DNA from: Selenomonadales bacterium
GTDB lineage: Bacteria > Bacillota > Negativicutes > Sporomusales > UBA7701
Direction of reading: 5' to 3'
Assembly (NCBI GenBank): GCA_029975165.1
Contig: JARKPR010000012.1
Span: 124,001 to 188,000, forward strand
DNA length: 64,000 bases
The notes under the pieces are model-generated. The model ran no database searches. It had not been told where the DNA came from and was given only the letters and a program-made list of their open reading frames with translations. Position 1 is the stretch's first letter. Each line of letters begins with the position of its first letter. Position numbers and translations under genes: made by a program. Shown in pieces: positions 27,526 through 36,818 of the stretch.

Positions 27526-27786
27526 TTAGCGGGGCTCGACAATGAGCTTGATAGCCGTCCGTTCCTCACCGTCGATCATGATATCGGTGAACGCCGGGAT
27601 ACATATGAGGTCTACGCCGTGAGGAGCAACAAAGCCTCTGGCGATGGCCACCGCCTTGACCGCCTGGTTGAGGGCCCCGGCGCCGATGGCTTGCATCTCC
27701 GCCCCGCCGCGCTCTCTGAGCACCCCTGCCAGTGCGCCCGCCACCGAGTTGGGGTTGGACTTTGCTGATACCTTCAGAACTTCCAT
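27526..27786 (-). CDS. spoVS: Stage V sporulation protein S
   Basis: 86 residues, almost identical in length to B. subtilis SpoVS: opens EVLKVSAKSNPNSVAGALAG, with IGAGALNQAVKAVAIARG in the middle. SpoVS is an Alba-like small protein that affects septation and coat assembly in sporulation. A sigma-H-type promoter lies upstream, as in Bacillus. GGAGGG lies 11 bases before the ATG. Confidence 0.95.
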   Translation of the reverse strand: MEVLKVSAKSNPNSVAGALAGVLRERGGAEMQAIGAGALNQAVKAVAIARGFVAPHGVDLICIPAFTDIMIDGEERTAIKLIVEPR

Positions 27787-27846
27787 TCTAGTAAGTACCC
27801 TCCTTCATTTACAACGTAGACGCAACAACTCCTTGTGGTTGTTGAT

Positions 27847-27873
27847 ATTCGGTATTGGGAAAGAAATCCCTTT
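27847..27873 (-). promoter_or_regulatory. Candidate sigma-H promoter of spoVS
   Basis: Minus strand AAAGGGATT, 11 bases, ACCGAAT. This fits RNAGGAWWW-N11-RNNGAAT at all but one defined position. It lies about 60 bases upstream of spoVS, which is sigma-H dependent in B. subtilis. Confidence 0.6.
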
Positions 27874-27935
27874 TTTTCAGAGGGTAAAAATTCAAATAAT
27901 TGCAAAACTTAGTAATAAAATATCGAAGTTTGACG

Positions 27936-28454
27936 TTATTTATTGAAGACCAATACGCGGCCGTCCTCACGGAAGCCGATGAGGCCGCTGCCGCTGCGCT
28001 CCTTCTTCATGCTTTCCAGCATATCGCCGATAACCTCCTCCTGAATGAGGAGATCCTCCTCGAGCACGGCGTCGTTCTCGTCGACGACGAGGCGATCCAA
28101 CAGGCCTTCCCGTATCAGCGCAATGACCAGCGCCATTTCGCCGCGGGTCAGCGTGGCCACATCGCGGTGGATGGTCAGCATGGTCACCTGGTCGCACGAG
28201 CTGCACCGCACGGCCGCCTGCCCGCCGGCGATGCCCTCCAGGGTGTGGTAAGCGGCGATGCTGGCCGTCAGCTTGGCCTTGATACGGTCCAGCTCGGCCG
28301 CGGCCGGGATGCCGGAGAGCATAAAAGTCAGCTCGATGGCCCCGGTATCGGCGTCGTAATTTATCGTCCCGATCTCCGGATAGCGGACCAGGATGGAGAT
28401 AAGCAAATTTGCTTCATGTGAAATGCTGTTGGCGTCCTGTTTCAGCTTCGGCAA
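27936..28454 (-). CDS. Conserved hypothetical protein
   Basis: 172 residues, mixed alpha/beta. Features: KLKQDANSISHEANLLIS start, a CSSCD motif near residue 83 that could bind metal, an Asp/Glu-rich helix (DENDAVLEEDLLIQEE) and LIGFREDGRVLVF at the end. TTG start with GGTGA six bases upstream. It lies where Bacillus has ymdB, but it is not a YmdB phosphodiesterase. Function unknown. Confidence 0.6.
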   Translation of the reverse strand: MPKLKQDANSISHEANLLISILVRYPEIGTINYDADTGAIELTFMLSGIPAAAELDRIKAKLTASIAAYHTLEGIAGGQAAVRCSSCDQVTMLTIHRDVATLTRGEMALVIALIREGLLDRLVVDENDAVLEEDLLIQEEVIGDMLESMKKERSGSGLIGFREDGRVLVFNK

Positions 28455-28562
28455 CTTTTTTCACCGTCCGTATGACAAAAATAGTACAAGTACAGTATAG
28501 AAACAATAAAGCATTCTCGCTGTCAGCGGCTAATTCCTGCCGGCGCCGTCCTGGCAGAAATT

Positions 28563-28593
28563 AAAAACGGCCTGGGTCGCAGGCCGTTTTCCG
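28563..28593 (-). terminator. Terminator of rny
   Basis: Minus-strand AAAACGGCCTG-CGACC-CAGGCCGTTTTT hairpin with a T-run. Confidence 0.85.
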
Positions 28594-28606
28594 ATCAGGG
28601 ACAAGA

Positions 28607-30154
28607 CTACTTGGCGTAATCGACAGCGCGCGTTTCCCGGATAACGGTTACCTTGATCTGTCCCGGGTATTCCAGCTCGTTCTCGATCTTCTTCACGATG
28701 TCGCGGACCAGGCGGATCGCCGTAAGATCGTCGATCTTTTCGGGCTTGACAATAATGCGGACCTCGCGGCCGGCCTGGATGGCGAAGGACTTGTCGACTC
28801 CGTCGAAAGAATCGGCGATTTCTTCCAATCGTGTAAGGCGTTTCAGGTAGCTCTCCAGCGTTTCGCGGCGGGCTCCCGGCCGCGCGGCGGACACCGCGTC
28901 GGCAGCGGCAACCAGCACCGCCTGGATGGTCTTCGGTTCCTCATCGCCGTGGTGAGCGGCGATGGCATTGATGACTTCAGGGGATTCGCGGTATTTCTTG
29001 GCGAGATCGGCGCCGATGGTGACATGGGGTCCTTCCACCTCATGGTCCACGGCCTTGCCGATGTCGTGCAGCAGTCCGGCGCGTTTCGCCAGCATCACGT
29101 CCACGCCTAGTTCGGCGGCCATCACGCCGGCCAGATGAGCGACCTCGATCGAATGTTTCAGGACGTTCTGGCCGTAGCTGGTGCGGTACTTGAGGCGCCC
29201 CAGCAGTTTGATGATCTCGGGATGCAGGCCGTGAACGCCGGTCTCGACAGTGGCCTGTTCGCCGGCTTCCTTGATCTTCTGCTCGACTTCCTTCTGGGCC
29301 TTGTCCACCATCTCCTCGATGCGGGCCGGGTGGATGCGGCCGTCGACGATCAGCTTCTCCAGGGCGATCCTGGCCACCTCGCGGCGGACGGGATCGAACC
29401 CGGACAAAATGACCGCTTCGGGAGTGTCATCGATGATCAGGTCGATACCGGTGAGCGTCTCCAAGGTCCGGATGTTGCGGCCCTCGCGGCCGATGATGCG
29501 ACCCTTCATTTCGTCGTTGGGCAGGGCGACCACCGAAACCGTCGTCTCGGCGACATGGTCGGCGGCACAGCGCTGGATGGCGAGCGATATGATCTCGCGG
29601 GCCTTCTTGTCGGCTTCGTCCTTGGCCTGCTGCTCGAGCTCCTTGATGAGCATCGCCGTCTCGTGCTTGATCTCCTCTTGGACGCTGGCCAGCAGAAGGT
29701 TGCGGGCCTCTTCCGAAGTAAGTCCGGACAAGCGTTCGAGCTCGGCCAACTGCTTGGCGTAGAGCTCGTGGATCTTCTCCTGGCTCTTGTCAAGATCAGC
29801 CTCTTTGCGGCTCAAAGCCTCTTCCTTTTTCTCCAGCGAATCGATCTTGCGGTCCAGGTTCTCTTCCTTTTGCATCAGCCGGCGTTCCAGCCGTTGCAAT
29901 TCGTTGCGGCGTTCCTTGATCTCGCGGTCGGCTTCGGTTCTCAGCCGATGGATCTCTTCCTTGGCTTCGACCAACGCCTCTTTCTTCTTGGCCTCGCTGT
30001 TTTTCTGCGCATCCTCCAGGATGCGTTTGGCGGCGTCTTCGGCCATGGCTACCTTGGACTCGGCAATATTCCGCCTAATGTAGTAACCGATGCCGATGCC
30101 AAGCAGTCCGGCAACGACCGCAGCTATAATCAGCTCAAAAGTGATTGGTTCCAC
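28607..30154 (-). CDS. rny: Ribonuclease Y
   Basis: 515 residues. N-terminal membrane anchor ([21 protein letters not shown]), a long coiled-coil of about 170 residues, a KH domain ([15 protein letters not shown]) and the HD domain ([12 protein letters not shown]). It starts mRNA decay at the membrane. The GTG start sits against AAGGAG, leaving little spacing. A promoter and a leader hairpin precede it. Confidence 0.96.
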   Translation of the reverse strand: MEPITFELIIAAVVAGLLGIGIGYYIRRNIAESKVAMAEDAAKRILEDAQKNSEAKKKEALVEAKEEIHRLRTEADREIKERRNELQRLERRLMQKEENLDRKIDSLEKKEEALSRKEADLDKSQEKIHELYAKQLAELERLSGLTSEEARNLLLASVQEEIKHETAMLIKELEQQAKDEADKKAREIISLAIQRCAADHVAETTVSVVALPNDEMKGRIIGREGRNIRTLETLTGIDLIIDDTPEAVILSGFDPVRREVARIALEKLIVDGRIHPARIEEMVDKAQKEVEQKIKEAGEQATVETGVHGLHPEIIKLLGRLKYRTSYGQNVLKHSIEVAHLAGVMAAELGVDVMLAKRAGLLHDIGKAVDHEVEGPHVTIGADLAKKYRESPEVINAIAAHHGDEEPKTIQAVLVAAADAVSAARPGARRETLESYLKRLTRLEEIADSFDGVDKSFAIQAGREVRIIVKPEKIDDLTAIRLVRDIVKKIENELEYPGQIKVTVIRETRAVDYAK

Positions 30155-30177
30155 CTCCTTTTCTGCTAGAATACGGG

Positions 30178-30204
30178 TAAAGCCGAGTATTAACTCGGCT
30201 TTGA
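30178..30204 (-). promoter_or_regulatory. Leader hairpin of rny
   Basis: AAAGCCGAG-TTAATA-CTCGGCTTT stem in the mRNA leader between the promoter and the start codon. It lacks a good T-run and lies downstream of the rny promoter, so it is more likely a leader structure than the recX terminator. Confidence 0.4.
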
Positions 30205-30269
30205 AACACTGTCCACCGATTTGCTATCCCCTGTAATTCTACTATAGCGGCACACGATTGGCCAATCTA

Positions 30270-30298
30270 ATTGTAAATGTTTTTCAAACAAGTGTCAA
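30270..30298 (-). promoter_or_regulatory. Sigma-A promoter of rny
   Basis: Minus strand TTGACA, 17 bases, TACAAT; a near-consensus vegetative promoter about 115 bases before rny. Confidence 0.75.
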
Positions 30299-30357
30299 GT
30301 TGACAAAATACCACAAAGCGAGAAACTTTACCGTCCTTCGCCTGCCGTCCGCCCGCT

Positions 30358-30810
30358 TCATTCGTCGTAACCGTAGACACGACCGACGACCGCCGTTACC
30401 GTCTCAACAGCAAAACCGCGGGCGGCGAGGAAACGGCCGATTTTCGGCAAGTCGCCGGTCTGGGCGGCCGGGAACCGCTTGCGGCAGAGCGCTGCGGCCC
30501 ACCCGTACTCGCAGGTCGCGTCGTAGCCGGCCAGGGCGGCATCGATCGCCGCCGCCGGCAGCCCGCGCGCCAGCAATTTGGCCCTGATGCCGTAGACGCC
30601 GTGCTGGCCGTCGGCGGCGTACCGGGCCGCCAGGCGGCCGGTCAGGGCCGCGTCGTCCAGGTAGCGGCGGTCCTTGAGGACGGCGACGGCGGCGTCGATC
30701 TCCGCGGCGGCGAAGCGGCGGCACAGCTTCCGCCTCAGCTCCTGTTCGCTGTGGTCGCGGCCCGCGAGCAGCTTCACCGCCGCCGGCAGGCAGCCTTTAT
30801 TCGAGGCCAT
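30358..30810 (-). CDS. recX: Regulatory protein RecX
   Basis: 150 residues, three-helix repeats typical of RecX ([46 protein letters not shown]). RecX blocks or remodels RecA filaments. Start ATG lies 14 bases inside the end of recA, so the two are co-translated. Confidence 0.88.
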   Translation of the reverse strand: MASNKGCLPAAVKLLAGRDHSEQELRRKLCRRFAAAEIDAAVAVLKDRRYLDDAALTGRLAARYAADGQHGVYGIRAKLLARGLPAAAIDAALAGYDATCEYGWAAALCRKRFPAAQTGDLPKIGRFLAARGFAVETVTAVVGRVYGYDE

Positions 30811-31828
30811 CGGCGGCGTCGGCGGAGCTTGTTGCCTTAGCCGTGCCCGTCAGCAGCGAATCGCGGATCTTCTTTTCGATCTCGTCGGCGACGGCCGGAT
30901 TATCCTTGAAGAACTCCTTGACATTCTCCCGGCCCTGGCCGAGGCGATGTTCGCCGTAGGAGTACCACGCGCCGCTCTTGGTTATTATGTCAAGATCAGT
31001 GCCCATATCGACGATGCAGCCGGCGCGGGAGATGCCTTCGCCGTACATGATATCGAAGTCGGCCTGTTTGAAGGGGGGCGCGACCTTGTTTTTCACCACC
31101 TTGACGCGCGTGCGGGTGCCGACCACGTCGTTGCCCTGCTTGATGGTCTCGGCCTTGCGGACCTCGAGGCGGATGGTGGCGTAGAACTTCAGCGCCCGGC
31201 CGCCGGTGGTCGTCTCGGGGTTGCCGAACATGACACCAACCTTCTCGCGGATCTGGTTGATGAAGATGGCCGAGGTGTTGGACTTGGAGATAATGCCGGT
31301 CAGCTTGCGCAGCGCCTGGGACATGAGGCGGGCCTGGAGGCCGACGTGGGAATCGCCCATCTCCCCTTCTATCTCGGCCTTCGGCACGAGGGCGGCGACC
31401 GAGTCGATGACAATCACGTCGATCGCCCCGCTCCGCACCAGCGCGTCGGCGATTTCGAGCGCCTGCTCGCCGTAGTCGGGCTGGGAGATGAGCAAATTGT
31501 CGATGTCCACGCCCAGCTTTTTGGCGTAGCCCGAGTCGAGGGCGTGCTCGGCGTCGATGAAGGCCGCGATGCCGCCGGCCTTCTGGGCCTCGGCAATGAT
31601 ATGGAGGGCTACCGTCGTCTTGCCGGACGACTCGGGGCCATAGATCTCCACCACCCGTCCGCGGGGGATGCCGCCCACGCCGAGGGCCACGTCCAGCGAC
31701 AGCGCGCCGCTGGGTATGACGTCGATATTCATCTTGGCGGCGATCTCGCCCATCCTCATGATCGAGCCTTTGCCGTGGTCCTTCTCGATCTGGCGTAGGG
31801 TATGCTCAAGCGCTTTCTCTTTATCCAT
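30797..31828 (-). CDS. recA: Recombinase RecA
   Basis: 343 residues, full length. Walker [10 protein letters not shown], Walker [14 protein letters not shown]2 loop region [22 protein letters not shown]. It drives homologous recombination and LexA self-cleavage. GGGGGAGG precedes the ATG. Promoter with LexA box upstream. Confidence 0.98.
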   Translation of the reverse strand: MDKEKALEHTLRQIEKDHGKGSIMRMGEIAAKMNIDVIPSGALSLDVALGVGGIPRGRVVEIYGPESSGKTTVALHIIAEAQKAGGIAAFIDAEHALDSGYAKKLGVDIDNLLISQPDYGEQALEIADALVRSGAIDVIVIDSVAALVPKAEIEGEMGDSHVGLQARLMSQALRKLTGIISKSNTSAIFINQIREKVGVMFGNPETTTGGRALKFYATIRLEVRKAETIKQGNDVVGTRTRVKVVKNKVAPPFKQADFDIMYGEGISRAGCIVDMGTDLDIITKSGAWYSYGEHRLGQGRENVKEFFKDNPAVADEIEKKIRDSLLTGTAKATSSADAADGLE

Positions 31829-31857
31829 GGTTGTCCTCCCCCGTAGTTTCTAGCCTT

Positions 31858-31887
31858 ATTTTACCAAACGCTTGTTCGGTATGTCAA
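31858..31887 (-). promoter_or_regulatory. recA promoter with LexA (SOS) box
   Basis: Minus strand TTGACA, 18 bases, TAAAAT. Between them lies CGAAC-AAGC-GTTTG (31865-31878), one base off the Bacillota SOS box CGAAC-N4-GTTCG. LexA bound there would cover both promoter elements. Confidence 0.8.
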
Positions 31888-31987
31888 CAAAGAAATATAT
31901 TTGTCGGCCGCCCGCCGGAATGCAGGAACTATTTAGAATTGGGAGAATATTTCAGCTTATGAATTTTCTGTTGAGGAGGACCTGGTG

Positions 31988-32200
31988 TTGAAAGACAAGA
32001 TCCACCCGCAATTCCAGCAGGCAACCGTCACCTGCGCCTGCGGCAGCACCTTCGTGACCGGTTCGACGAAGAAGACCCTCAAGGTTGACGTCTGCTCGAA
32101 ATGCCATCCCTTCTTCACCGGGGTGCAAAAGATAGTGGATACGACCGGCCGCCTTGAACGGTTCACGAAAAAATTCGGCCTGGACAAAAAAGAACTTTAG
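31988..32200 (+). CDS. rpmE: Ribosomal protein bL31 (zinc type)
   Basis: 70 residues. [20 protein letters not shown] and [10 protein letters not shown] give the four zinc cysteines of the C+ form. I take the TTG at 31988 (M-K-D-K-I-H-P) with GGAGGA eight bases upstream; a GTG one codon earlier is the alternative. A terminator follows. Confidence 0.93.
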   Translation: MKDKIHPQFQQATVTCACGSTFVTGSTKKTLKVDVCSKCHPFFTGVQKIVDTTGRLERFTKKFGLDKKEL

Positions 32201-32211
32201 GGACGATCACA

Positions 32212-32242
32212 AAAACGGAGGGCGAAATGCCCTCCGTTTTTT
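32212..32242 (+). terminator. Terminator of rpmE
   Basis: AACGGAGGGC-GAAAT-GCCCTCCGTT hairpin followed by TTTTGA. Confidence 0.9.
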
Positions 32243-32257
32243 GATATTAACAGGCCC

Positions 32258-32500
32258 AAAGATTGTCTAAAAAGATCCAGATGCAAGGCGCACCGGAGGC
32301 TGACACCACCGTTTCCTCCGCGACAATGTTCATAGACGTTGTTTTCACCGGATCGGTTTAACAGCATCGCGCGCACACGGGACGTACGCTGAGGATGGCA
32401 GCCGACGACGGCCCCGGATGGGCCTAGTCCCGGGCGCGCCATCTGCGGCATAGCCCCCCCGGGGGGGGCTATGCCGCAGATGGACTTTTTAGACAATCTT
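32258..32500. repeat. Dispersed repeat, copy R2
   Basis: Ends are inverted: AAGATTGTCTAAAAAGATCC and its mirror GACTTTTTAGACAATCTT. It shares CCAGATGCAAGGCGCACCGG and ACGGGACGTACGCTGAGGAT with R3 but has extra blocks inserted, including a perfect 22-bp-arm palindrome at 32439-32483. It abuts the helicase stop codon. No coding potential seen. Confidence 0.7.
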
Positions 32501-32501
32501 G

Positions 32502-34085
32502 TTACCGCGCTCTCGCGGGTTCGACGTTGATCTTGTAGCCTTTCAGCGTGTTCTTGTGCATGGCGGCCACGACGCGTTCGGCCACGTCGGCCGGCACCTC
32601 CACGAACGTGAACTTGTCGTAGATGTCGATCGCGCCGATGACGCTGCCGATGAGATCGGCCTCCTCGGCGAAGGTGCGGACGATATCCTCGGGGCGAATT
32701 TTCTGGGCGCGGCCGATGTTGACGAACAAGCGGACCATGCCGGTTTTTTTCGCTCCCGTCGCAGTGAAGGCCGCCTTGTCGTCGGTCTTCTCCCGGAAGC
32801 CTTCCAAGAGGAGCTTGAGGGCGGCGGCGGCGATGTCGAGGCCGTCGTAGTCGGCCGACAGGTCGTTGACTACGTCGTGGTAAGCGGTATAATCGCCCTG
32901 CTCCATCACGGTCACCAGGCGGCCCTTGAGCGTCTCGCGCTGCTTTTCCAGGATGTCGGCCGACGACGGCAACTGGTTGCGGACGATGCGCGTCTTCGTC
33001 AGCTTCTCGATCAGCTTGAGCTGGCGGAACTCGCGCGGCTCGATGAAGGTAATCGCAATCCCCTTGCGCCCCGCCCGCCCGGTGCGGCCGATGCGGTGGA
33101 CGTAAGACTCGGGATCCTGGGGGATGTCGTAGTTTATGACATGGGTGACATGTTCGATGTCGAGGCCGCGGGCGGCGACGTCGGTCGCCACGAGGATCTC
33201 CAGCTGGTTGTCGCGGAACTTCTTCATCACCCGGTCACGCTGGGCCTGGGTGAGGTCGCCGTGGAGGCCGTCGGCCATGAAGCCCCTGGCCTGCAACGAC
33301 GACGTCAATTCGTCGACCCCTTTCTTCGTCCGGCAGAAGATGATGACCCGGTCGTTGGTTTCGGTCTCCAGGACCCGGCACAGGCCGTCGAGCTTATCGC
33401 GCGTCTCGTAGTAAAACTGGTCGATAAGCGGCACCGTTATGTTCTCGCGGCTGACGGAAACCTCGACCGGGTCGCGCATGTAGCGGGTGGCGAGAGCCTT
33501 GATCGGCCCGGGCATGGTCGCCGAGAACAGCAGCGTCTGCCGCTCGGGCGGGACGCTCTTGAGGATATCCTCGATATCCTCGATGAAGCCCATGTCAAGC
33601 ATCTCGTCGGCCTCGTCCAGCACAAGGGTCTGCACGTGGCCGAGCCTTATCGTGCCGCGGCTTATATGGTCGAGCAGGCGGCCGGGCGTGCCGATGACCA
33701 CCTGGACGCCGAACTTCAGCGCCCTGATCTGGCGGTCGATGGCTTGGCCGCCGTAAACGGGCAGCGTTTTTATCCGCCGGAACTTGCCGATCTTCGCCAG
33801 CTCCTCGGCGACCTGATTGGCCAGCTCGCGGGTCGGCGTGAGGACGAGCGCCTGGATCTGGCGGCTGTCGGGGTTGAGCTTCTCCATGATCGGGATGCCG
33901 AAGGCGGCCGTTTTGCCGGTGCCGGTCTGCGCCTGGCCGACGACGTCGCGGCCGGAAGCCACGATCGGGATGGTCTGGGCCTGGATGGGCGACGGTTCCT
34001 CGAAGCCCATCTCCGTGATGGCGGCGAGGATTTTTTTACTCAGCGGGATGTCGCCGAAAAGGCTTGATTCGGTACTGTGTTTCAA
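32502..34085 (-). CDS. DEAD-box RNA helicase (CshA/DeaD type)
   Basis: 527 residues. Q-motif FEEPSPIQAQTIP, motif I AQTGTGKT, DEAD box VLDEADEML, SAT, and motif VI HRIGRTGRAGRKG. The C-terminal ~75 residues form a DbpA-type RNA-binding RRM (TGMVRLFVNIGRAQKIRPED). Probable role: ribosome assembly or mRNA turnover with RNase Y and RNase J, both in this window. TTG start with AGGAGG nine bases upstream. Confidence 0.93.
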   Translation of the reverse strand: MKHSTESSLFGDIPLSKKILAAITEMGFEEPSPIQAQTIPIVASGRDVVGQAQTGTGKTAAFGIPIMEKLNPDSRQIQALVLTPTRELANQVAEELAKIGKFRRIKTLPVYGGQAIDRQIRALKFGVQVVIGTPGRLLDHISRGTIRLGHVQTLVLDEADEMLDMGFIEDIEDILKSVPPERQTLLFSATMPGPIKALATRYMRDPVEVSVSRENITVPLIDQFYYETRDKLDGLCRVLETETNDRVIIFCRTKKGVDELTSSLQARGFMADGLHGDLTQAQRDRVMKKFRDNQLEILVATDVAARGLDIEHVTHVINYDIPQDPESYVHRIGRTGRAGRKGIAITFIEPREFRQLKLIEKLTKTRIVRNQLPSSADILEKQRETLKGRLVTVMEQGDYTAYHDVVNDLSADYDGLDIAAAALKLLLEGFREKTDDKAAFTATGAKKTGMVRLFVNIGRAQKIRPEDIVRTFAEEADLIGSVIGAIDIYDKFTFVEVPADVAERVVAAMHKNTLKGYKINVEPARAR

Positions 34086-34137
34086 GAATACTTTCCTCCT
34101 ATGATTTGGGAATGACGGGGTTAATAACCAGCCGTAC

Positions 34138-35382
34138 TTATAGCTCGGCTATGTAGTGCCGTAAATGGTTCAGCGCCGCCAGCGCCGTCCGCTGCCGGAT
34201 GGCGCCGCGCAGACCGGTTAAGTTATGCTCGAAGCAGAACGTGCCGTTCTTCCCGGCGACGGCGATATAAACGAGGCCGACCGGCTTGCCGGGCATGGCG
34301 CCGCCAGGACCGGCGATGCCGGTGACGCCGATGCCCAGGTCGGTGCCGAAGCGGCTGCGGATGCCGTCGGCCAGGGCCTTGGCGGTCTCGACGCTCACCG
34401 CCCCGTGGGCGGCGAGGATGTCGGCCGGTACGCCCACCGCGGACTGCTTGACCTCGCTACTGTAGCATACCACCGCGCCGGCAAGATATGCGGAACTGCC
34501 GGGAACGTCGGTAATGCGGCTGGTAATGAGGCCGCCTGTGCAGGATTCGGCCAGCGCCAGCGTGAGGCGGCGTTCCGCCAGGGTGCGGCCGACCACCGCT
34601 TCCAGCGTATCCTCGTTCGTCCCGAAGATATACTCGCCGATCCGTTCGCGCACCTTCTTCTCCAGGCCGGCGATCAACTCCTCGGCCTCGGCCTGGGTGG
34701 TTCCTTTGGCGGTAAGGCGGATATGGATTTCGGCGCTGCGCGCCAGCAGAGCGATGGTGGGGTTGCTGCCCTGCCCCTTGATGATGTCCTTGATGCGCTC
34801 CTCGAGCGACGACTCGCCCAGCCCGAACGAGCGGAGGACCTTGGACACGATCGTCCCCTGGACGCCGAACCGGTCGCGCAGATACGGGATGACCGCGTTC
34901 TCCAGCATATGCTCCATCTCATGGGGCGGACCGGGCAGGTGGACGACGGTGTTCTTATCGGTCGTCACAACCACGCCGGGAGCCGTGCCCCGCTCATTGT
35001 CGAGGACGAGGGCGCCTTCGGGAATCATGGCCTGGCGGATGTTGTTGTCGGTCATGGTCAGCTTGCGGGTAGCGAAGAAACTCTTGATCCGCTCCAGGCT
35101 GTGCGCGTGCAGCCGCATCGGCCGCCCCAGCAGTTCGGCGGCCACCTCCTTGGTGATATCCCCCTGGGTGGGGCCAAGGCCGCCGGTGGTGATGACGATG
35201 TCGGCCCTGGCAAGGGCGGCGGCCAGCACCTGGGCCATGCGGGCCCGGTTATCCCCCACCGTCGACTGGAAGAGCACGTCGAAGCCGGCTTCGTTCAGCC
35301 TCCTGGCCATATACGGCGCGTTCGTATTGATGATTTGCCCCAGAAGCAGTTCGGTTCCTGTTGTCACGATTTCCACTATCAT
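34138..35382 (-). CDS. cinA: CinA family protein (competence/damage-inducible)
   Basis: 414 residues. The N-terminal MoeA-like domain has GTELLLGQIINTNA and TTGGLGPTQGDITKE. The C-terminal domain, ALAESCTGGLITSRITDVPG, is a nicotinamide-mononucleotide deamidase fold. cinA often sits beside recA. GGGGTGATC before the ATG at 35382; the earlier in-frame ATG is not supported. Confidence 0.93.
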   Translation of the reverse strand: MIVEIVTTGTELLLGQIINTNAPYMARRLNEAGFDVLFQSTVGDNRARMAQVLAAALARADIVITTGGLGPTQGDITKEVAAELLGRPMRLHAHSLERIKSFFATRKLTMTDNNIRQAMIPEGALVLDNERGTAPGVVVTTDKNTVVHLPGPPHEMEHMLENAVIPYLRDRFGVQGTIVSKVLRSFGLGESSLEERIKDIIKGQGSNPTIALLARSAEIHIRLTAKGTTQAEAEELIAGLEKKVRERIGEYIFGTNEDTLEAVVGRTLAERRLTLALAESCTGGLITSRITDVPGSSAYLAGAVVCYSSEVKQSAVGVPADILAAHGAVSVETAKALADGIRSRFGTDLGIGVTGIAGPGGAMPGKPVGLVYIAVAGKNGTFCFEHNLTGLRGAIRQRTALAALNHLRHYIAEL

Positions 35383-35442
35383 AAAATGATCACCCCGGTA
35401 AAATTGCTTCGCGGCTTTTGGCCGCGATTCCTGTCGGCGGGC

Positions 35443-35474
35443 CAATAAAAATAGCAGTGTGCGCCACTACTATT
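35443..35474 (-). terminator. Terminator of rimO
   Basis: Minus-strand AATAGTAGTG-GCGCA-CACTGCTATT hairpin followed by TTTATT, overlapping the stop codon. A second hairpin (TCGCGGC-CAAAA-GCCGCGA) lies at 35412-35432. Confidence 0.65.
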
Positions 35475-36801
35475 TTTTCTCCTCCTCGATTCGCTCCGCC
35501 AGGAGGTCGTAGGCGAAGCCCTGCACGACGCGGGCCCGGACGAACTCGCCCGGTCCGGCGGCGGCGTTCTCCACATACACCCGCCCGTCGACGTCGGGCG
35601 CCTCGCGGTACGAGCGGCCGCGGGCCACCCCGTCCTCCTCCACCCCTTCCACGAGGACGGTCAGCTCCCGGCCGACGTGGGCGGCGCCGATCTCCTCGGA
35701 GATCTTAGCCTGCAGGGCCATCAGGGCATGGTAGCGTTCCTGCTTGACGTCTTCGGCTACCTGGTCCGCGCGGCGGCCGGCGACGGTATCGTCCTCCTGC
35801 GAATAGGCGAAAACGCCGACATGGTCGAAGCGCTGGCTGGCCACGAAATCCCTCAGCGCGGCGAAATGCTCGTCCGTTTCCCCCGGAAAGCCGACGATGA
35901 ACGTCGTGCGGATGGCGACGCCGGGGATGGCGGCGCGAATCTTCGCCAGCAGCCGCTCGCTGTCGGCGCGGCTGTCGCGCCTGTTCATGGCCGCCAGGAT
36001 ATCGTCGTGGGCGTGCTGCAGCGGCAGATCGACATACTTGCAGATCTTCGGCTCGGCGGCGATGAGGCCGATCAGCTCATCGCTGAAATAGCGCGGGTAG
36101 CAGTACAGCAGCCGCAGCCAGACCAGCCCCTCCACCTTGACGAGCGCCCGCAGCAGGTCGGCGAGGCGGGGCGTGCCGTACAGGTCGCGCCCGTAGCTGG
36201 TGGTGTCCTGGGCGATGAGGCTGATCTCCTTCGCGCCGCCGGCCACGAGGCGCTCGACCTCGCTGACCACCGACTCTATCGGCCGGCTGCGGAACTTGCC
36301 CCGCACAAGGGGGATGACGCAGTAAGAACAGCAGTTGCTGCAGCCCTCGGCGATCTTCACGTAGCTGCTGTACGGCGGCGTCGTCACCAGGCGCGGCATA
36401 TCGTGGTCGTAGATCGCCTCGCTGTCGCCGGCGATCACCGTCCGGCGGCCGGCGAGAGCGGCGTCGATGGCCTCGTTGATGCGGTCCCAGGCGCCCGTGC
36501 CGACGATCGCGTCCACCTCGGGCAGCTCGTCCAGCAGCTCCTGGCGGTAACGCTGGCCGAGGCAGCCGGCGACGATCAGGGCTCGGCAGTTGCCGTTCCG
36601 CTTATAATCGGCCGCCTGCAGGATGGTGGCGATCGACTCTTCCTTGGCGGCGTCGATGAAACTGCAGGTATTGACGATAATAATATCGGCCTCGCCGGGG
36701 TCGTCGGTTATCTCGATCCGGCGCCGCGCCAGCAGGCCGAGCATAACCTCGGTGTCCACCAGATTCTTGGCGCACCCGAGGCTGATGAATCCGGCTTTCA
36801 G
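35470..36801 (-). CDS. rimO: Ribosomal protein uS12 methylthiotransferase RimO
   Basis: 443 residues. N-terminal cluster Cys in FISLGCAKNLVDTE, NTCSFIDAAKEES and VAGCLGQRY; radical SAM CxxxCxxC in EGCSNCCSYCVIPLVRG; TRAM domain at the end. It methylthiolates Asp of ribosomal protein S12. The best start is a CTG (M-K-A-G-F-I-S-L-G-C) with AAGGGGG seven bases upstream; the next ATG upstream at 36852 would overlap the preceding gene and lacks a site. Confidence 0.92.
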   Translation of the reverse strand: MKAGFISLGCAKNLVDTEVMLGLLARRRIEITDDPGEADIIIVNTCSFIDAAKEESIATILQAADYKRNGNCRALIVAGCLGQRYRQELLDELPEVDAIVGTGAWDRINEAIDAALAGRRTVIAGDSEAIYDHDMPRLVTTPPYSSYVKIAEGCSNCCSYCVIPLVRGKFRSRPIESVVSEVERLVAGGAKEISLIAQDTTSYGRDLYGTPRLADLLRALVKVEGLVWLRLLYCYPRYFSDELIGLIAAEPKICKYVDLPLQHAHDDILAAMNRRDSRADSERLLAKIRAAIPGVAIRTTFIVGFPGETDEHFAALRDFVASQRFDHVGVFAYSQEDDTVAGRRADQVAEDVKQERYHALMALQAKISEEIGAAHVGRELTVLVEGVEEDGVARGRSYREAPDVDGRVYVENAAAGPGEFVRARVVQGFAYDLLAERIEEEKK

Positions 36802-36818
36802 GGCGTTTCCCCCTTCCG

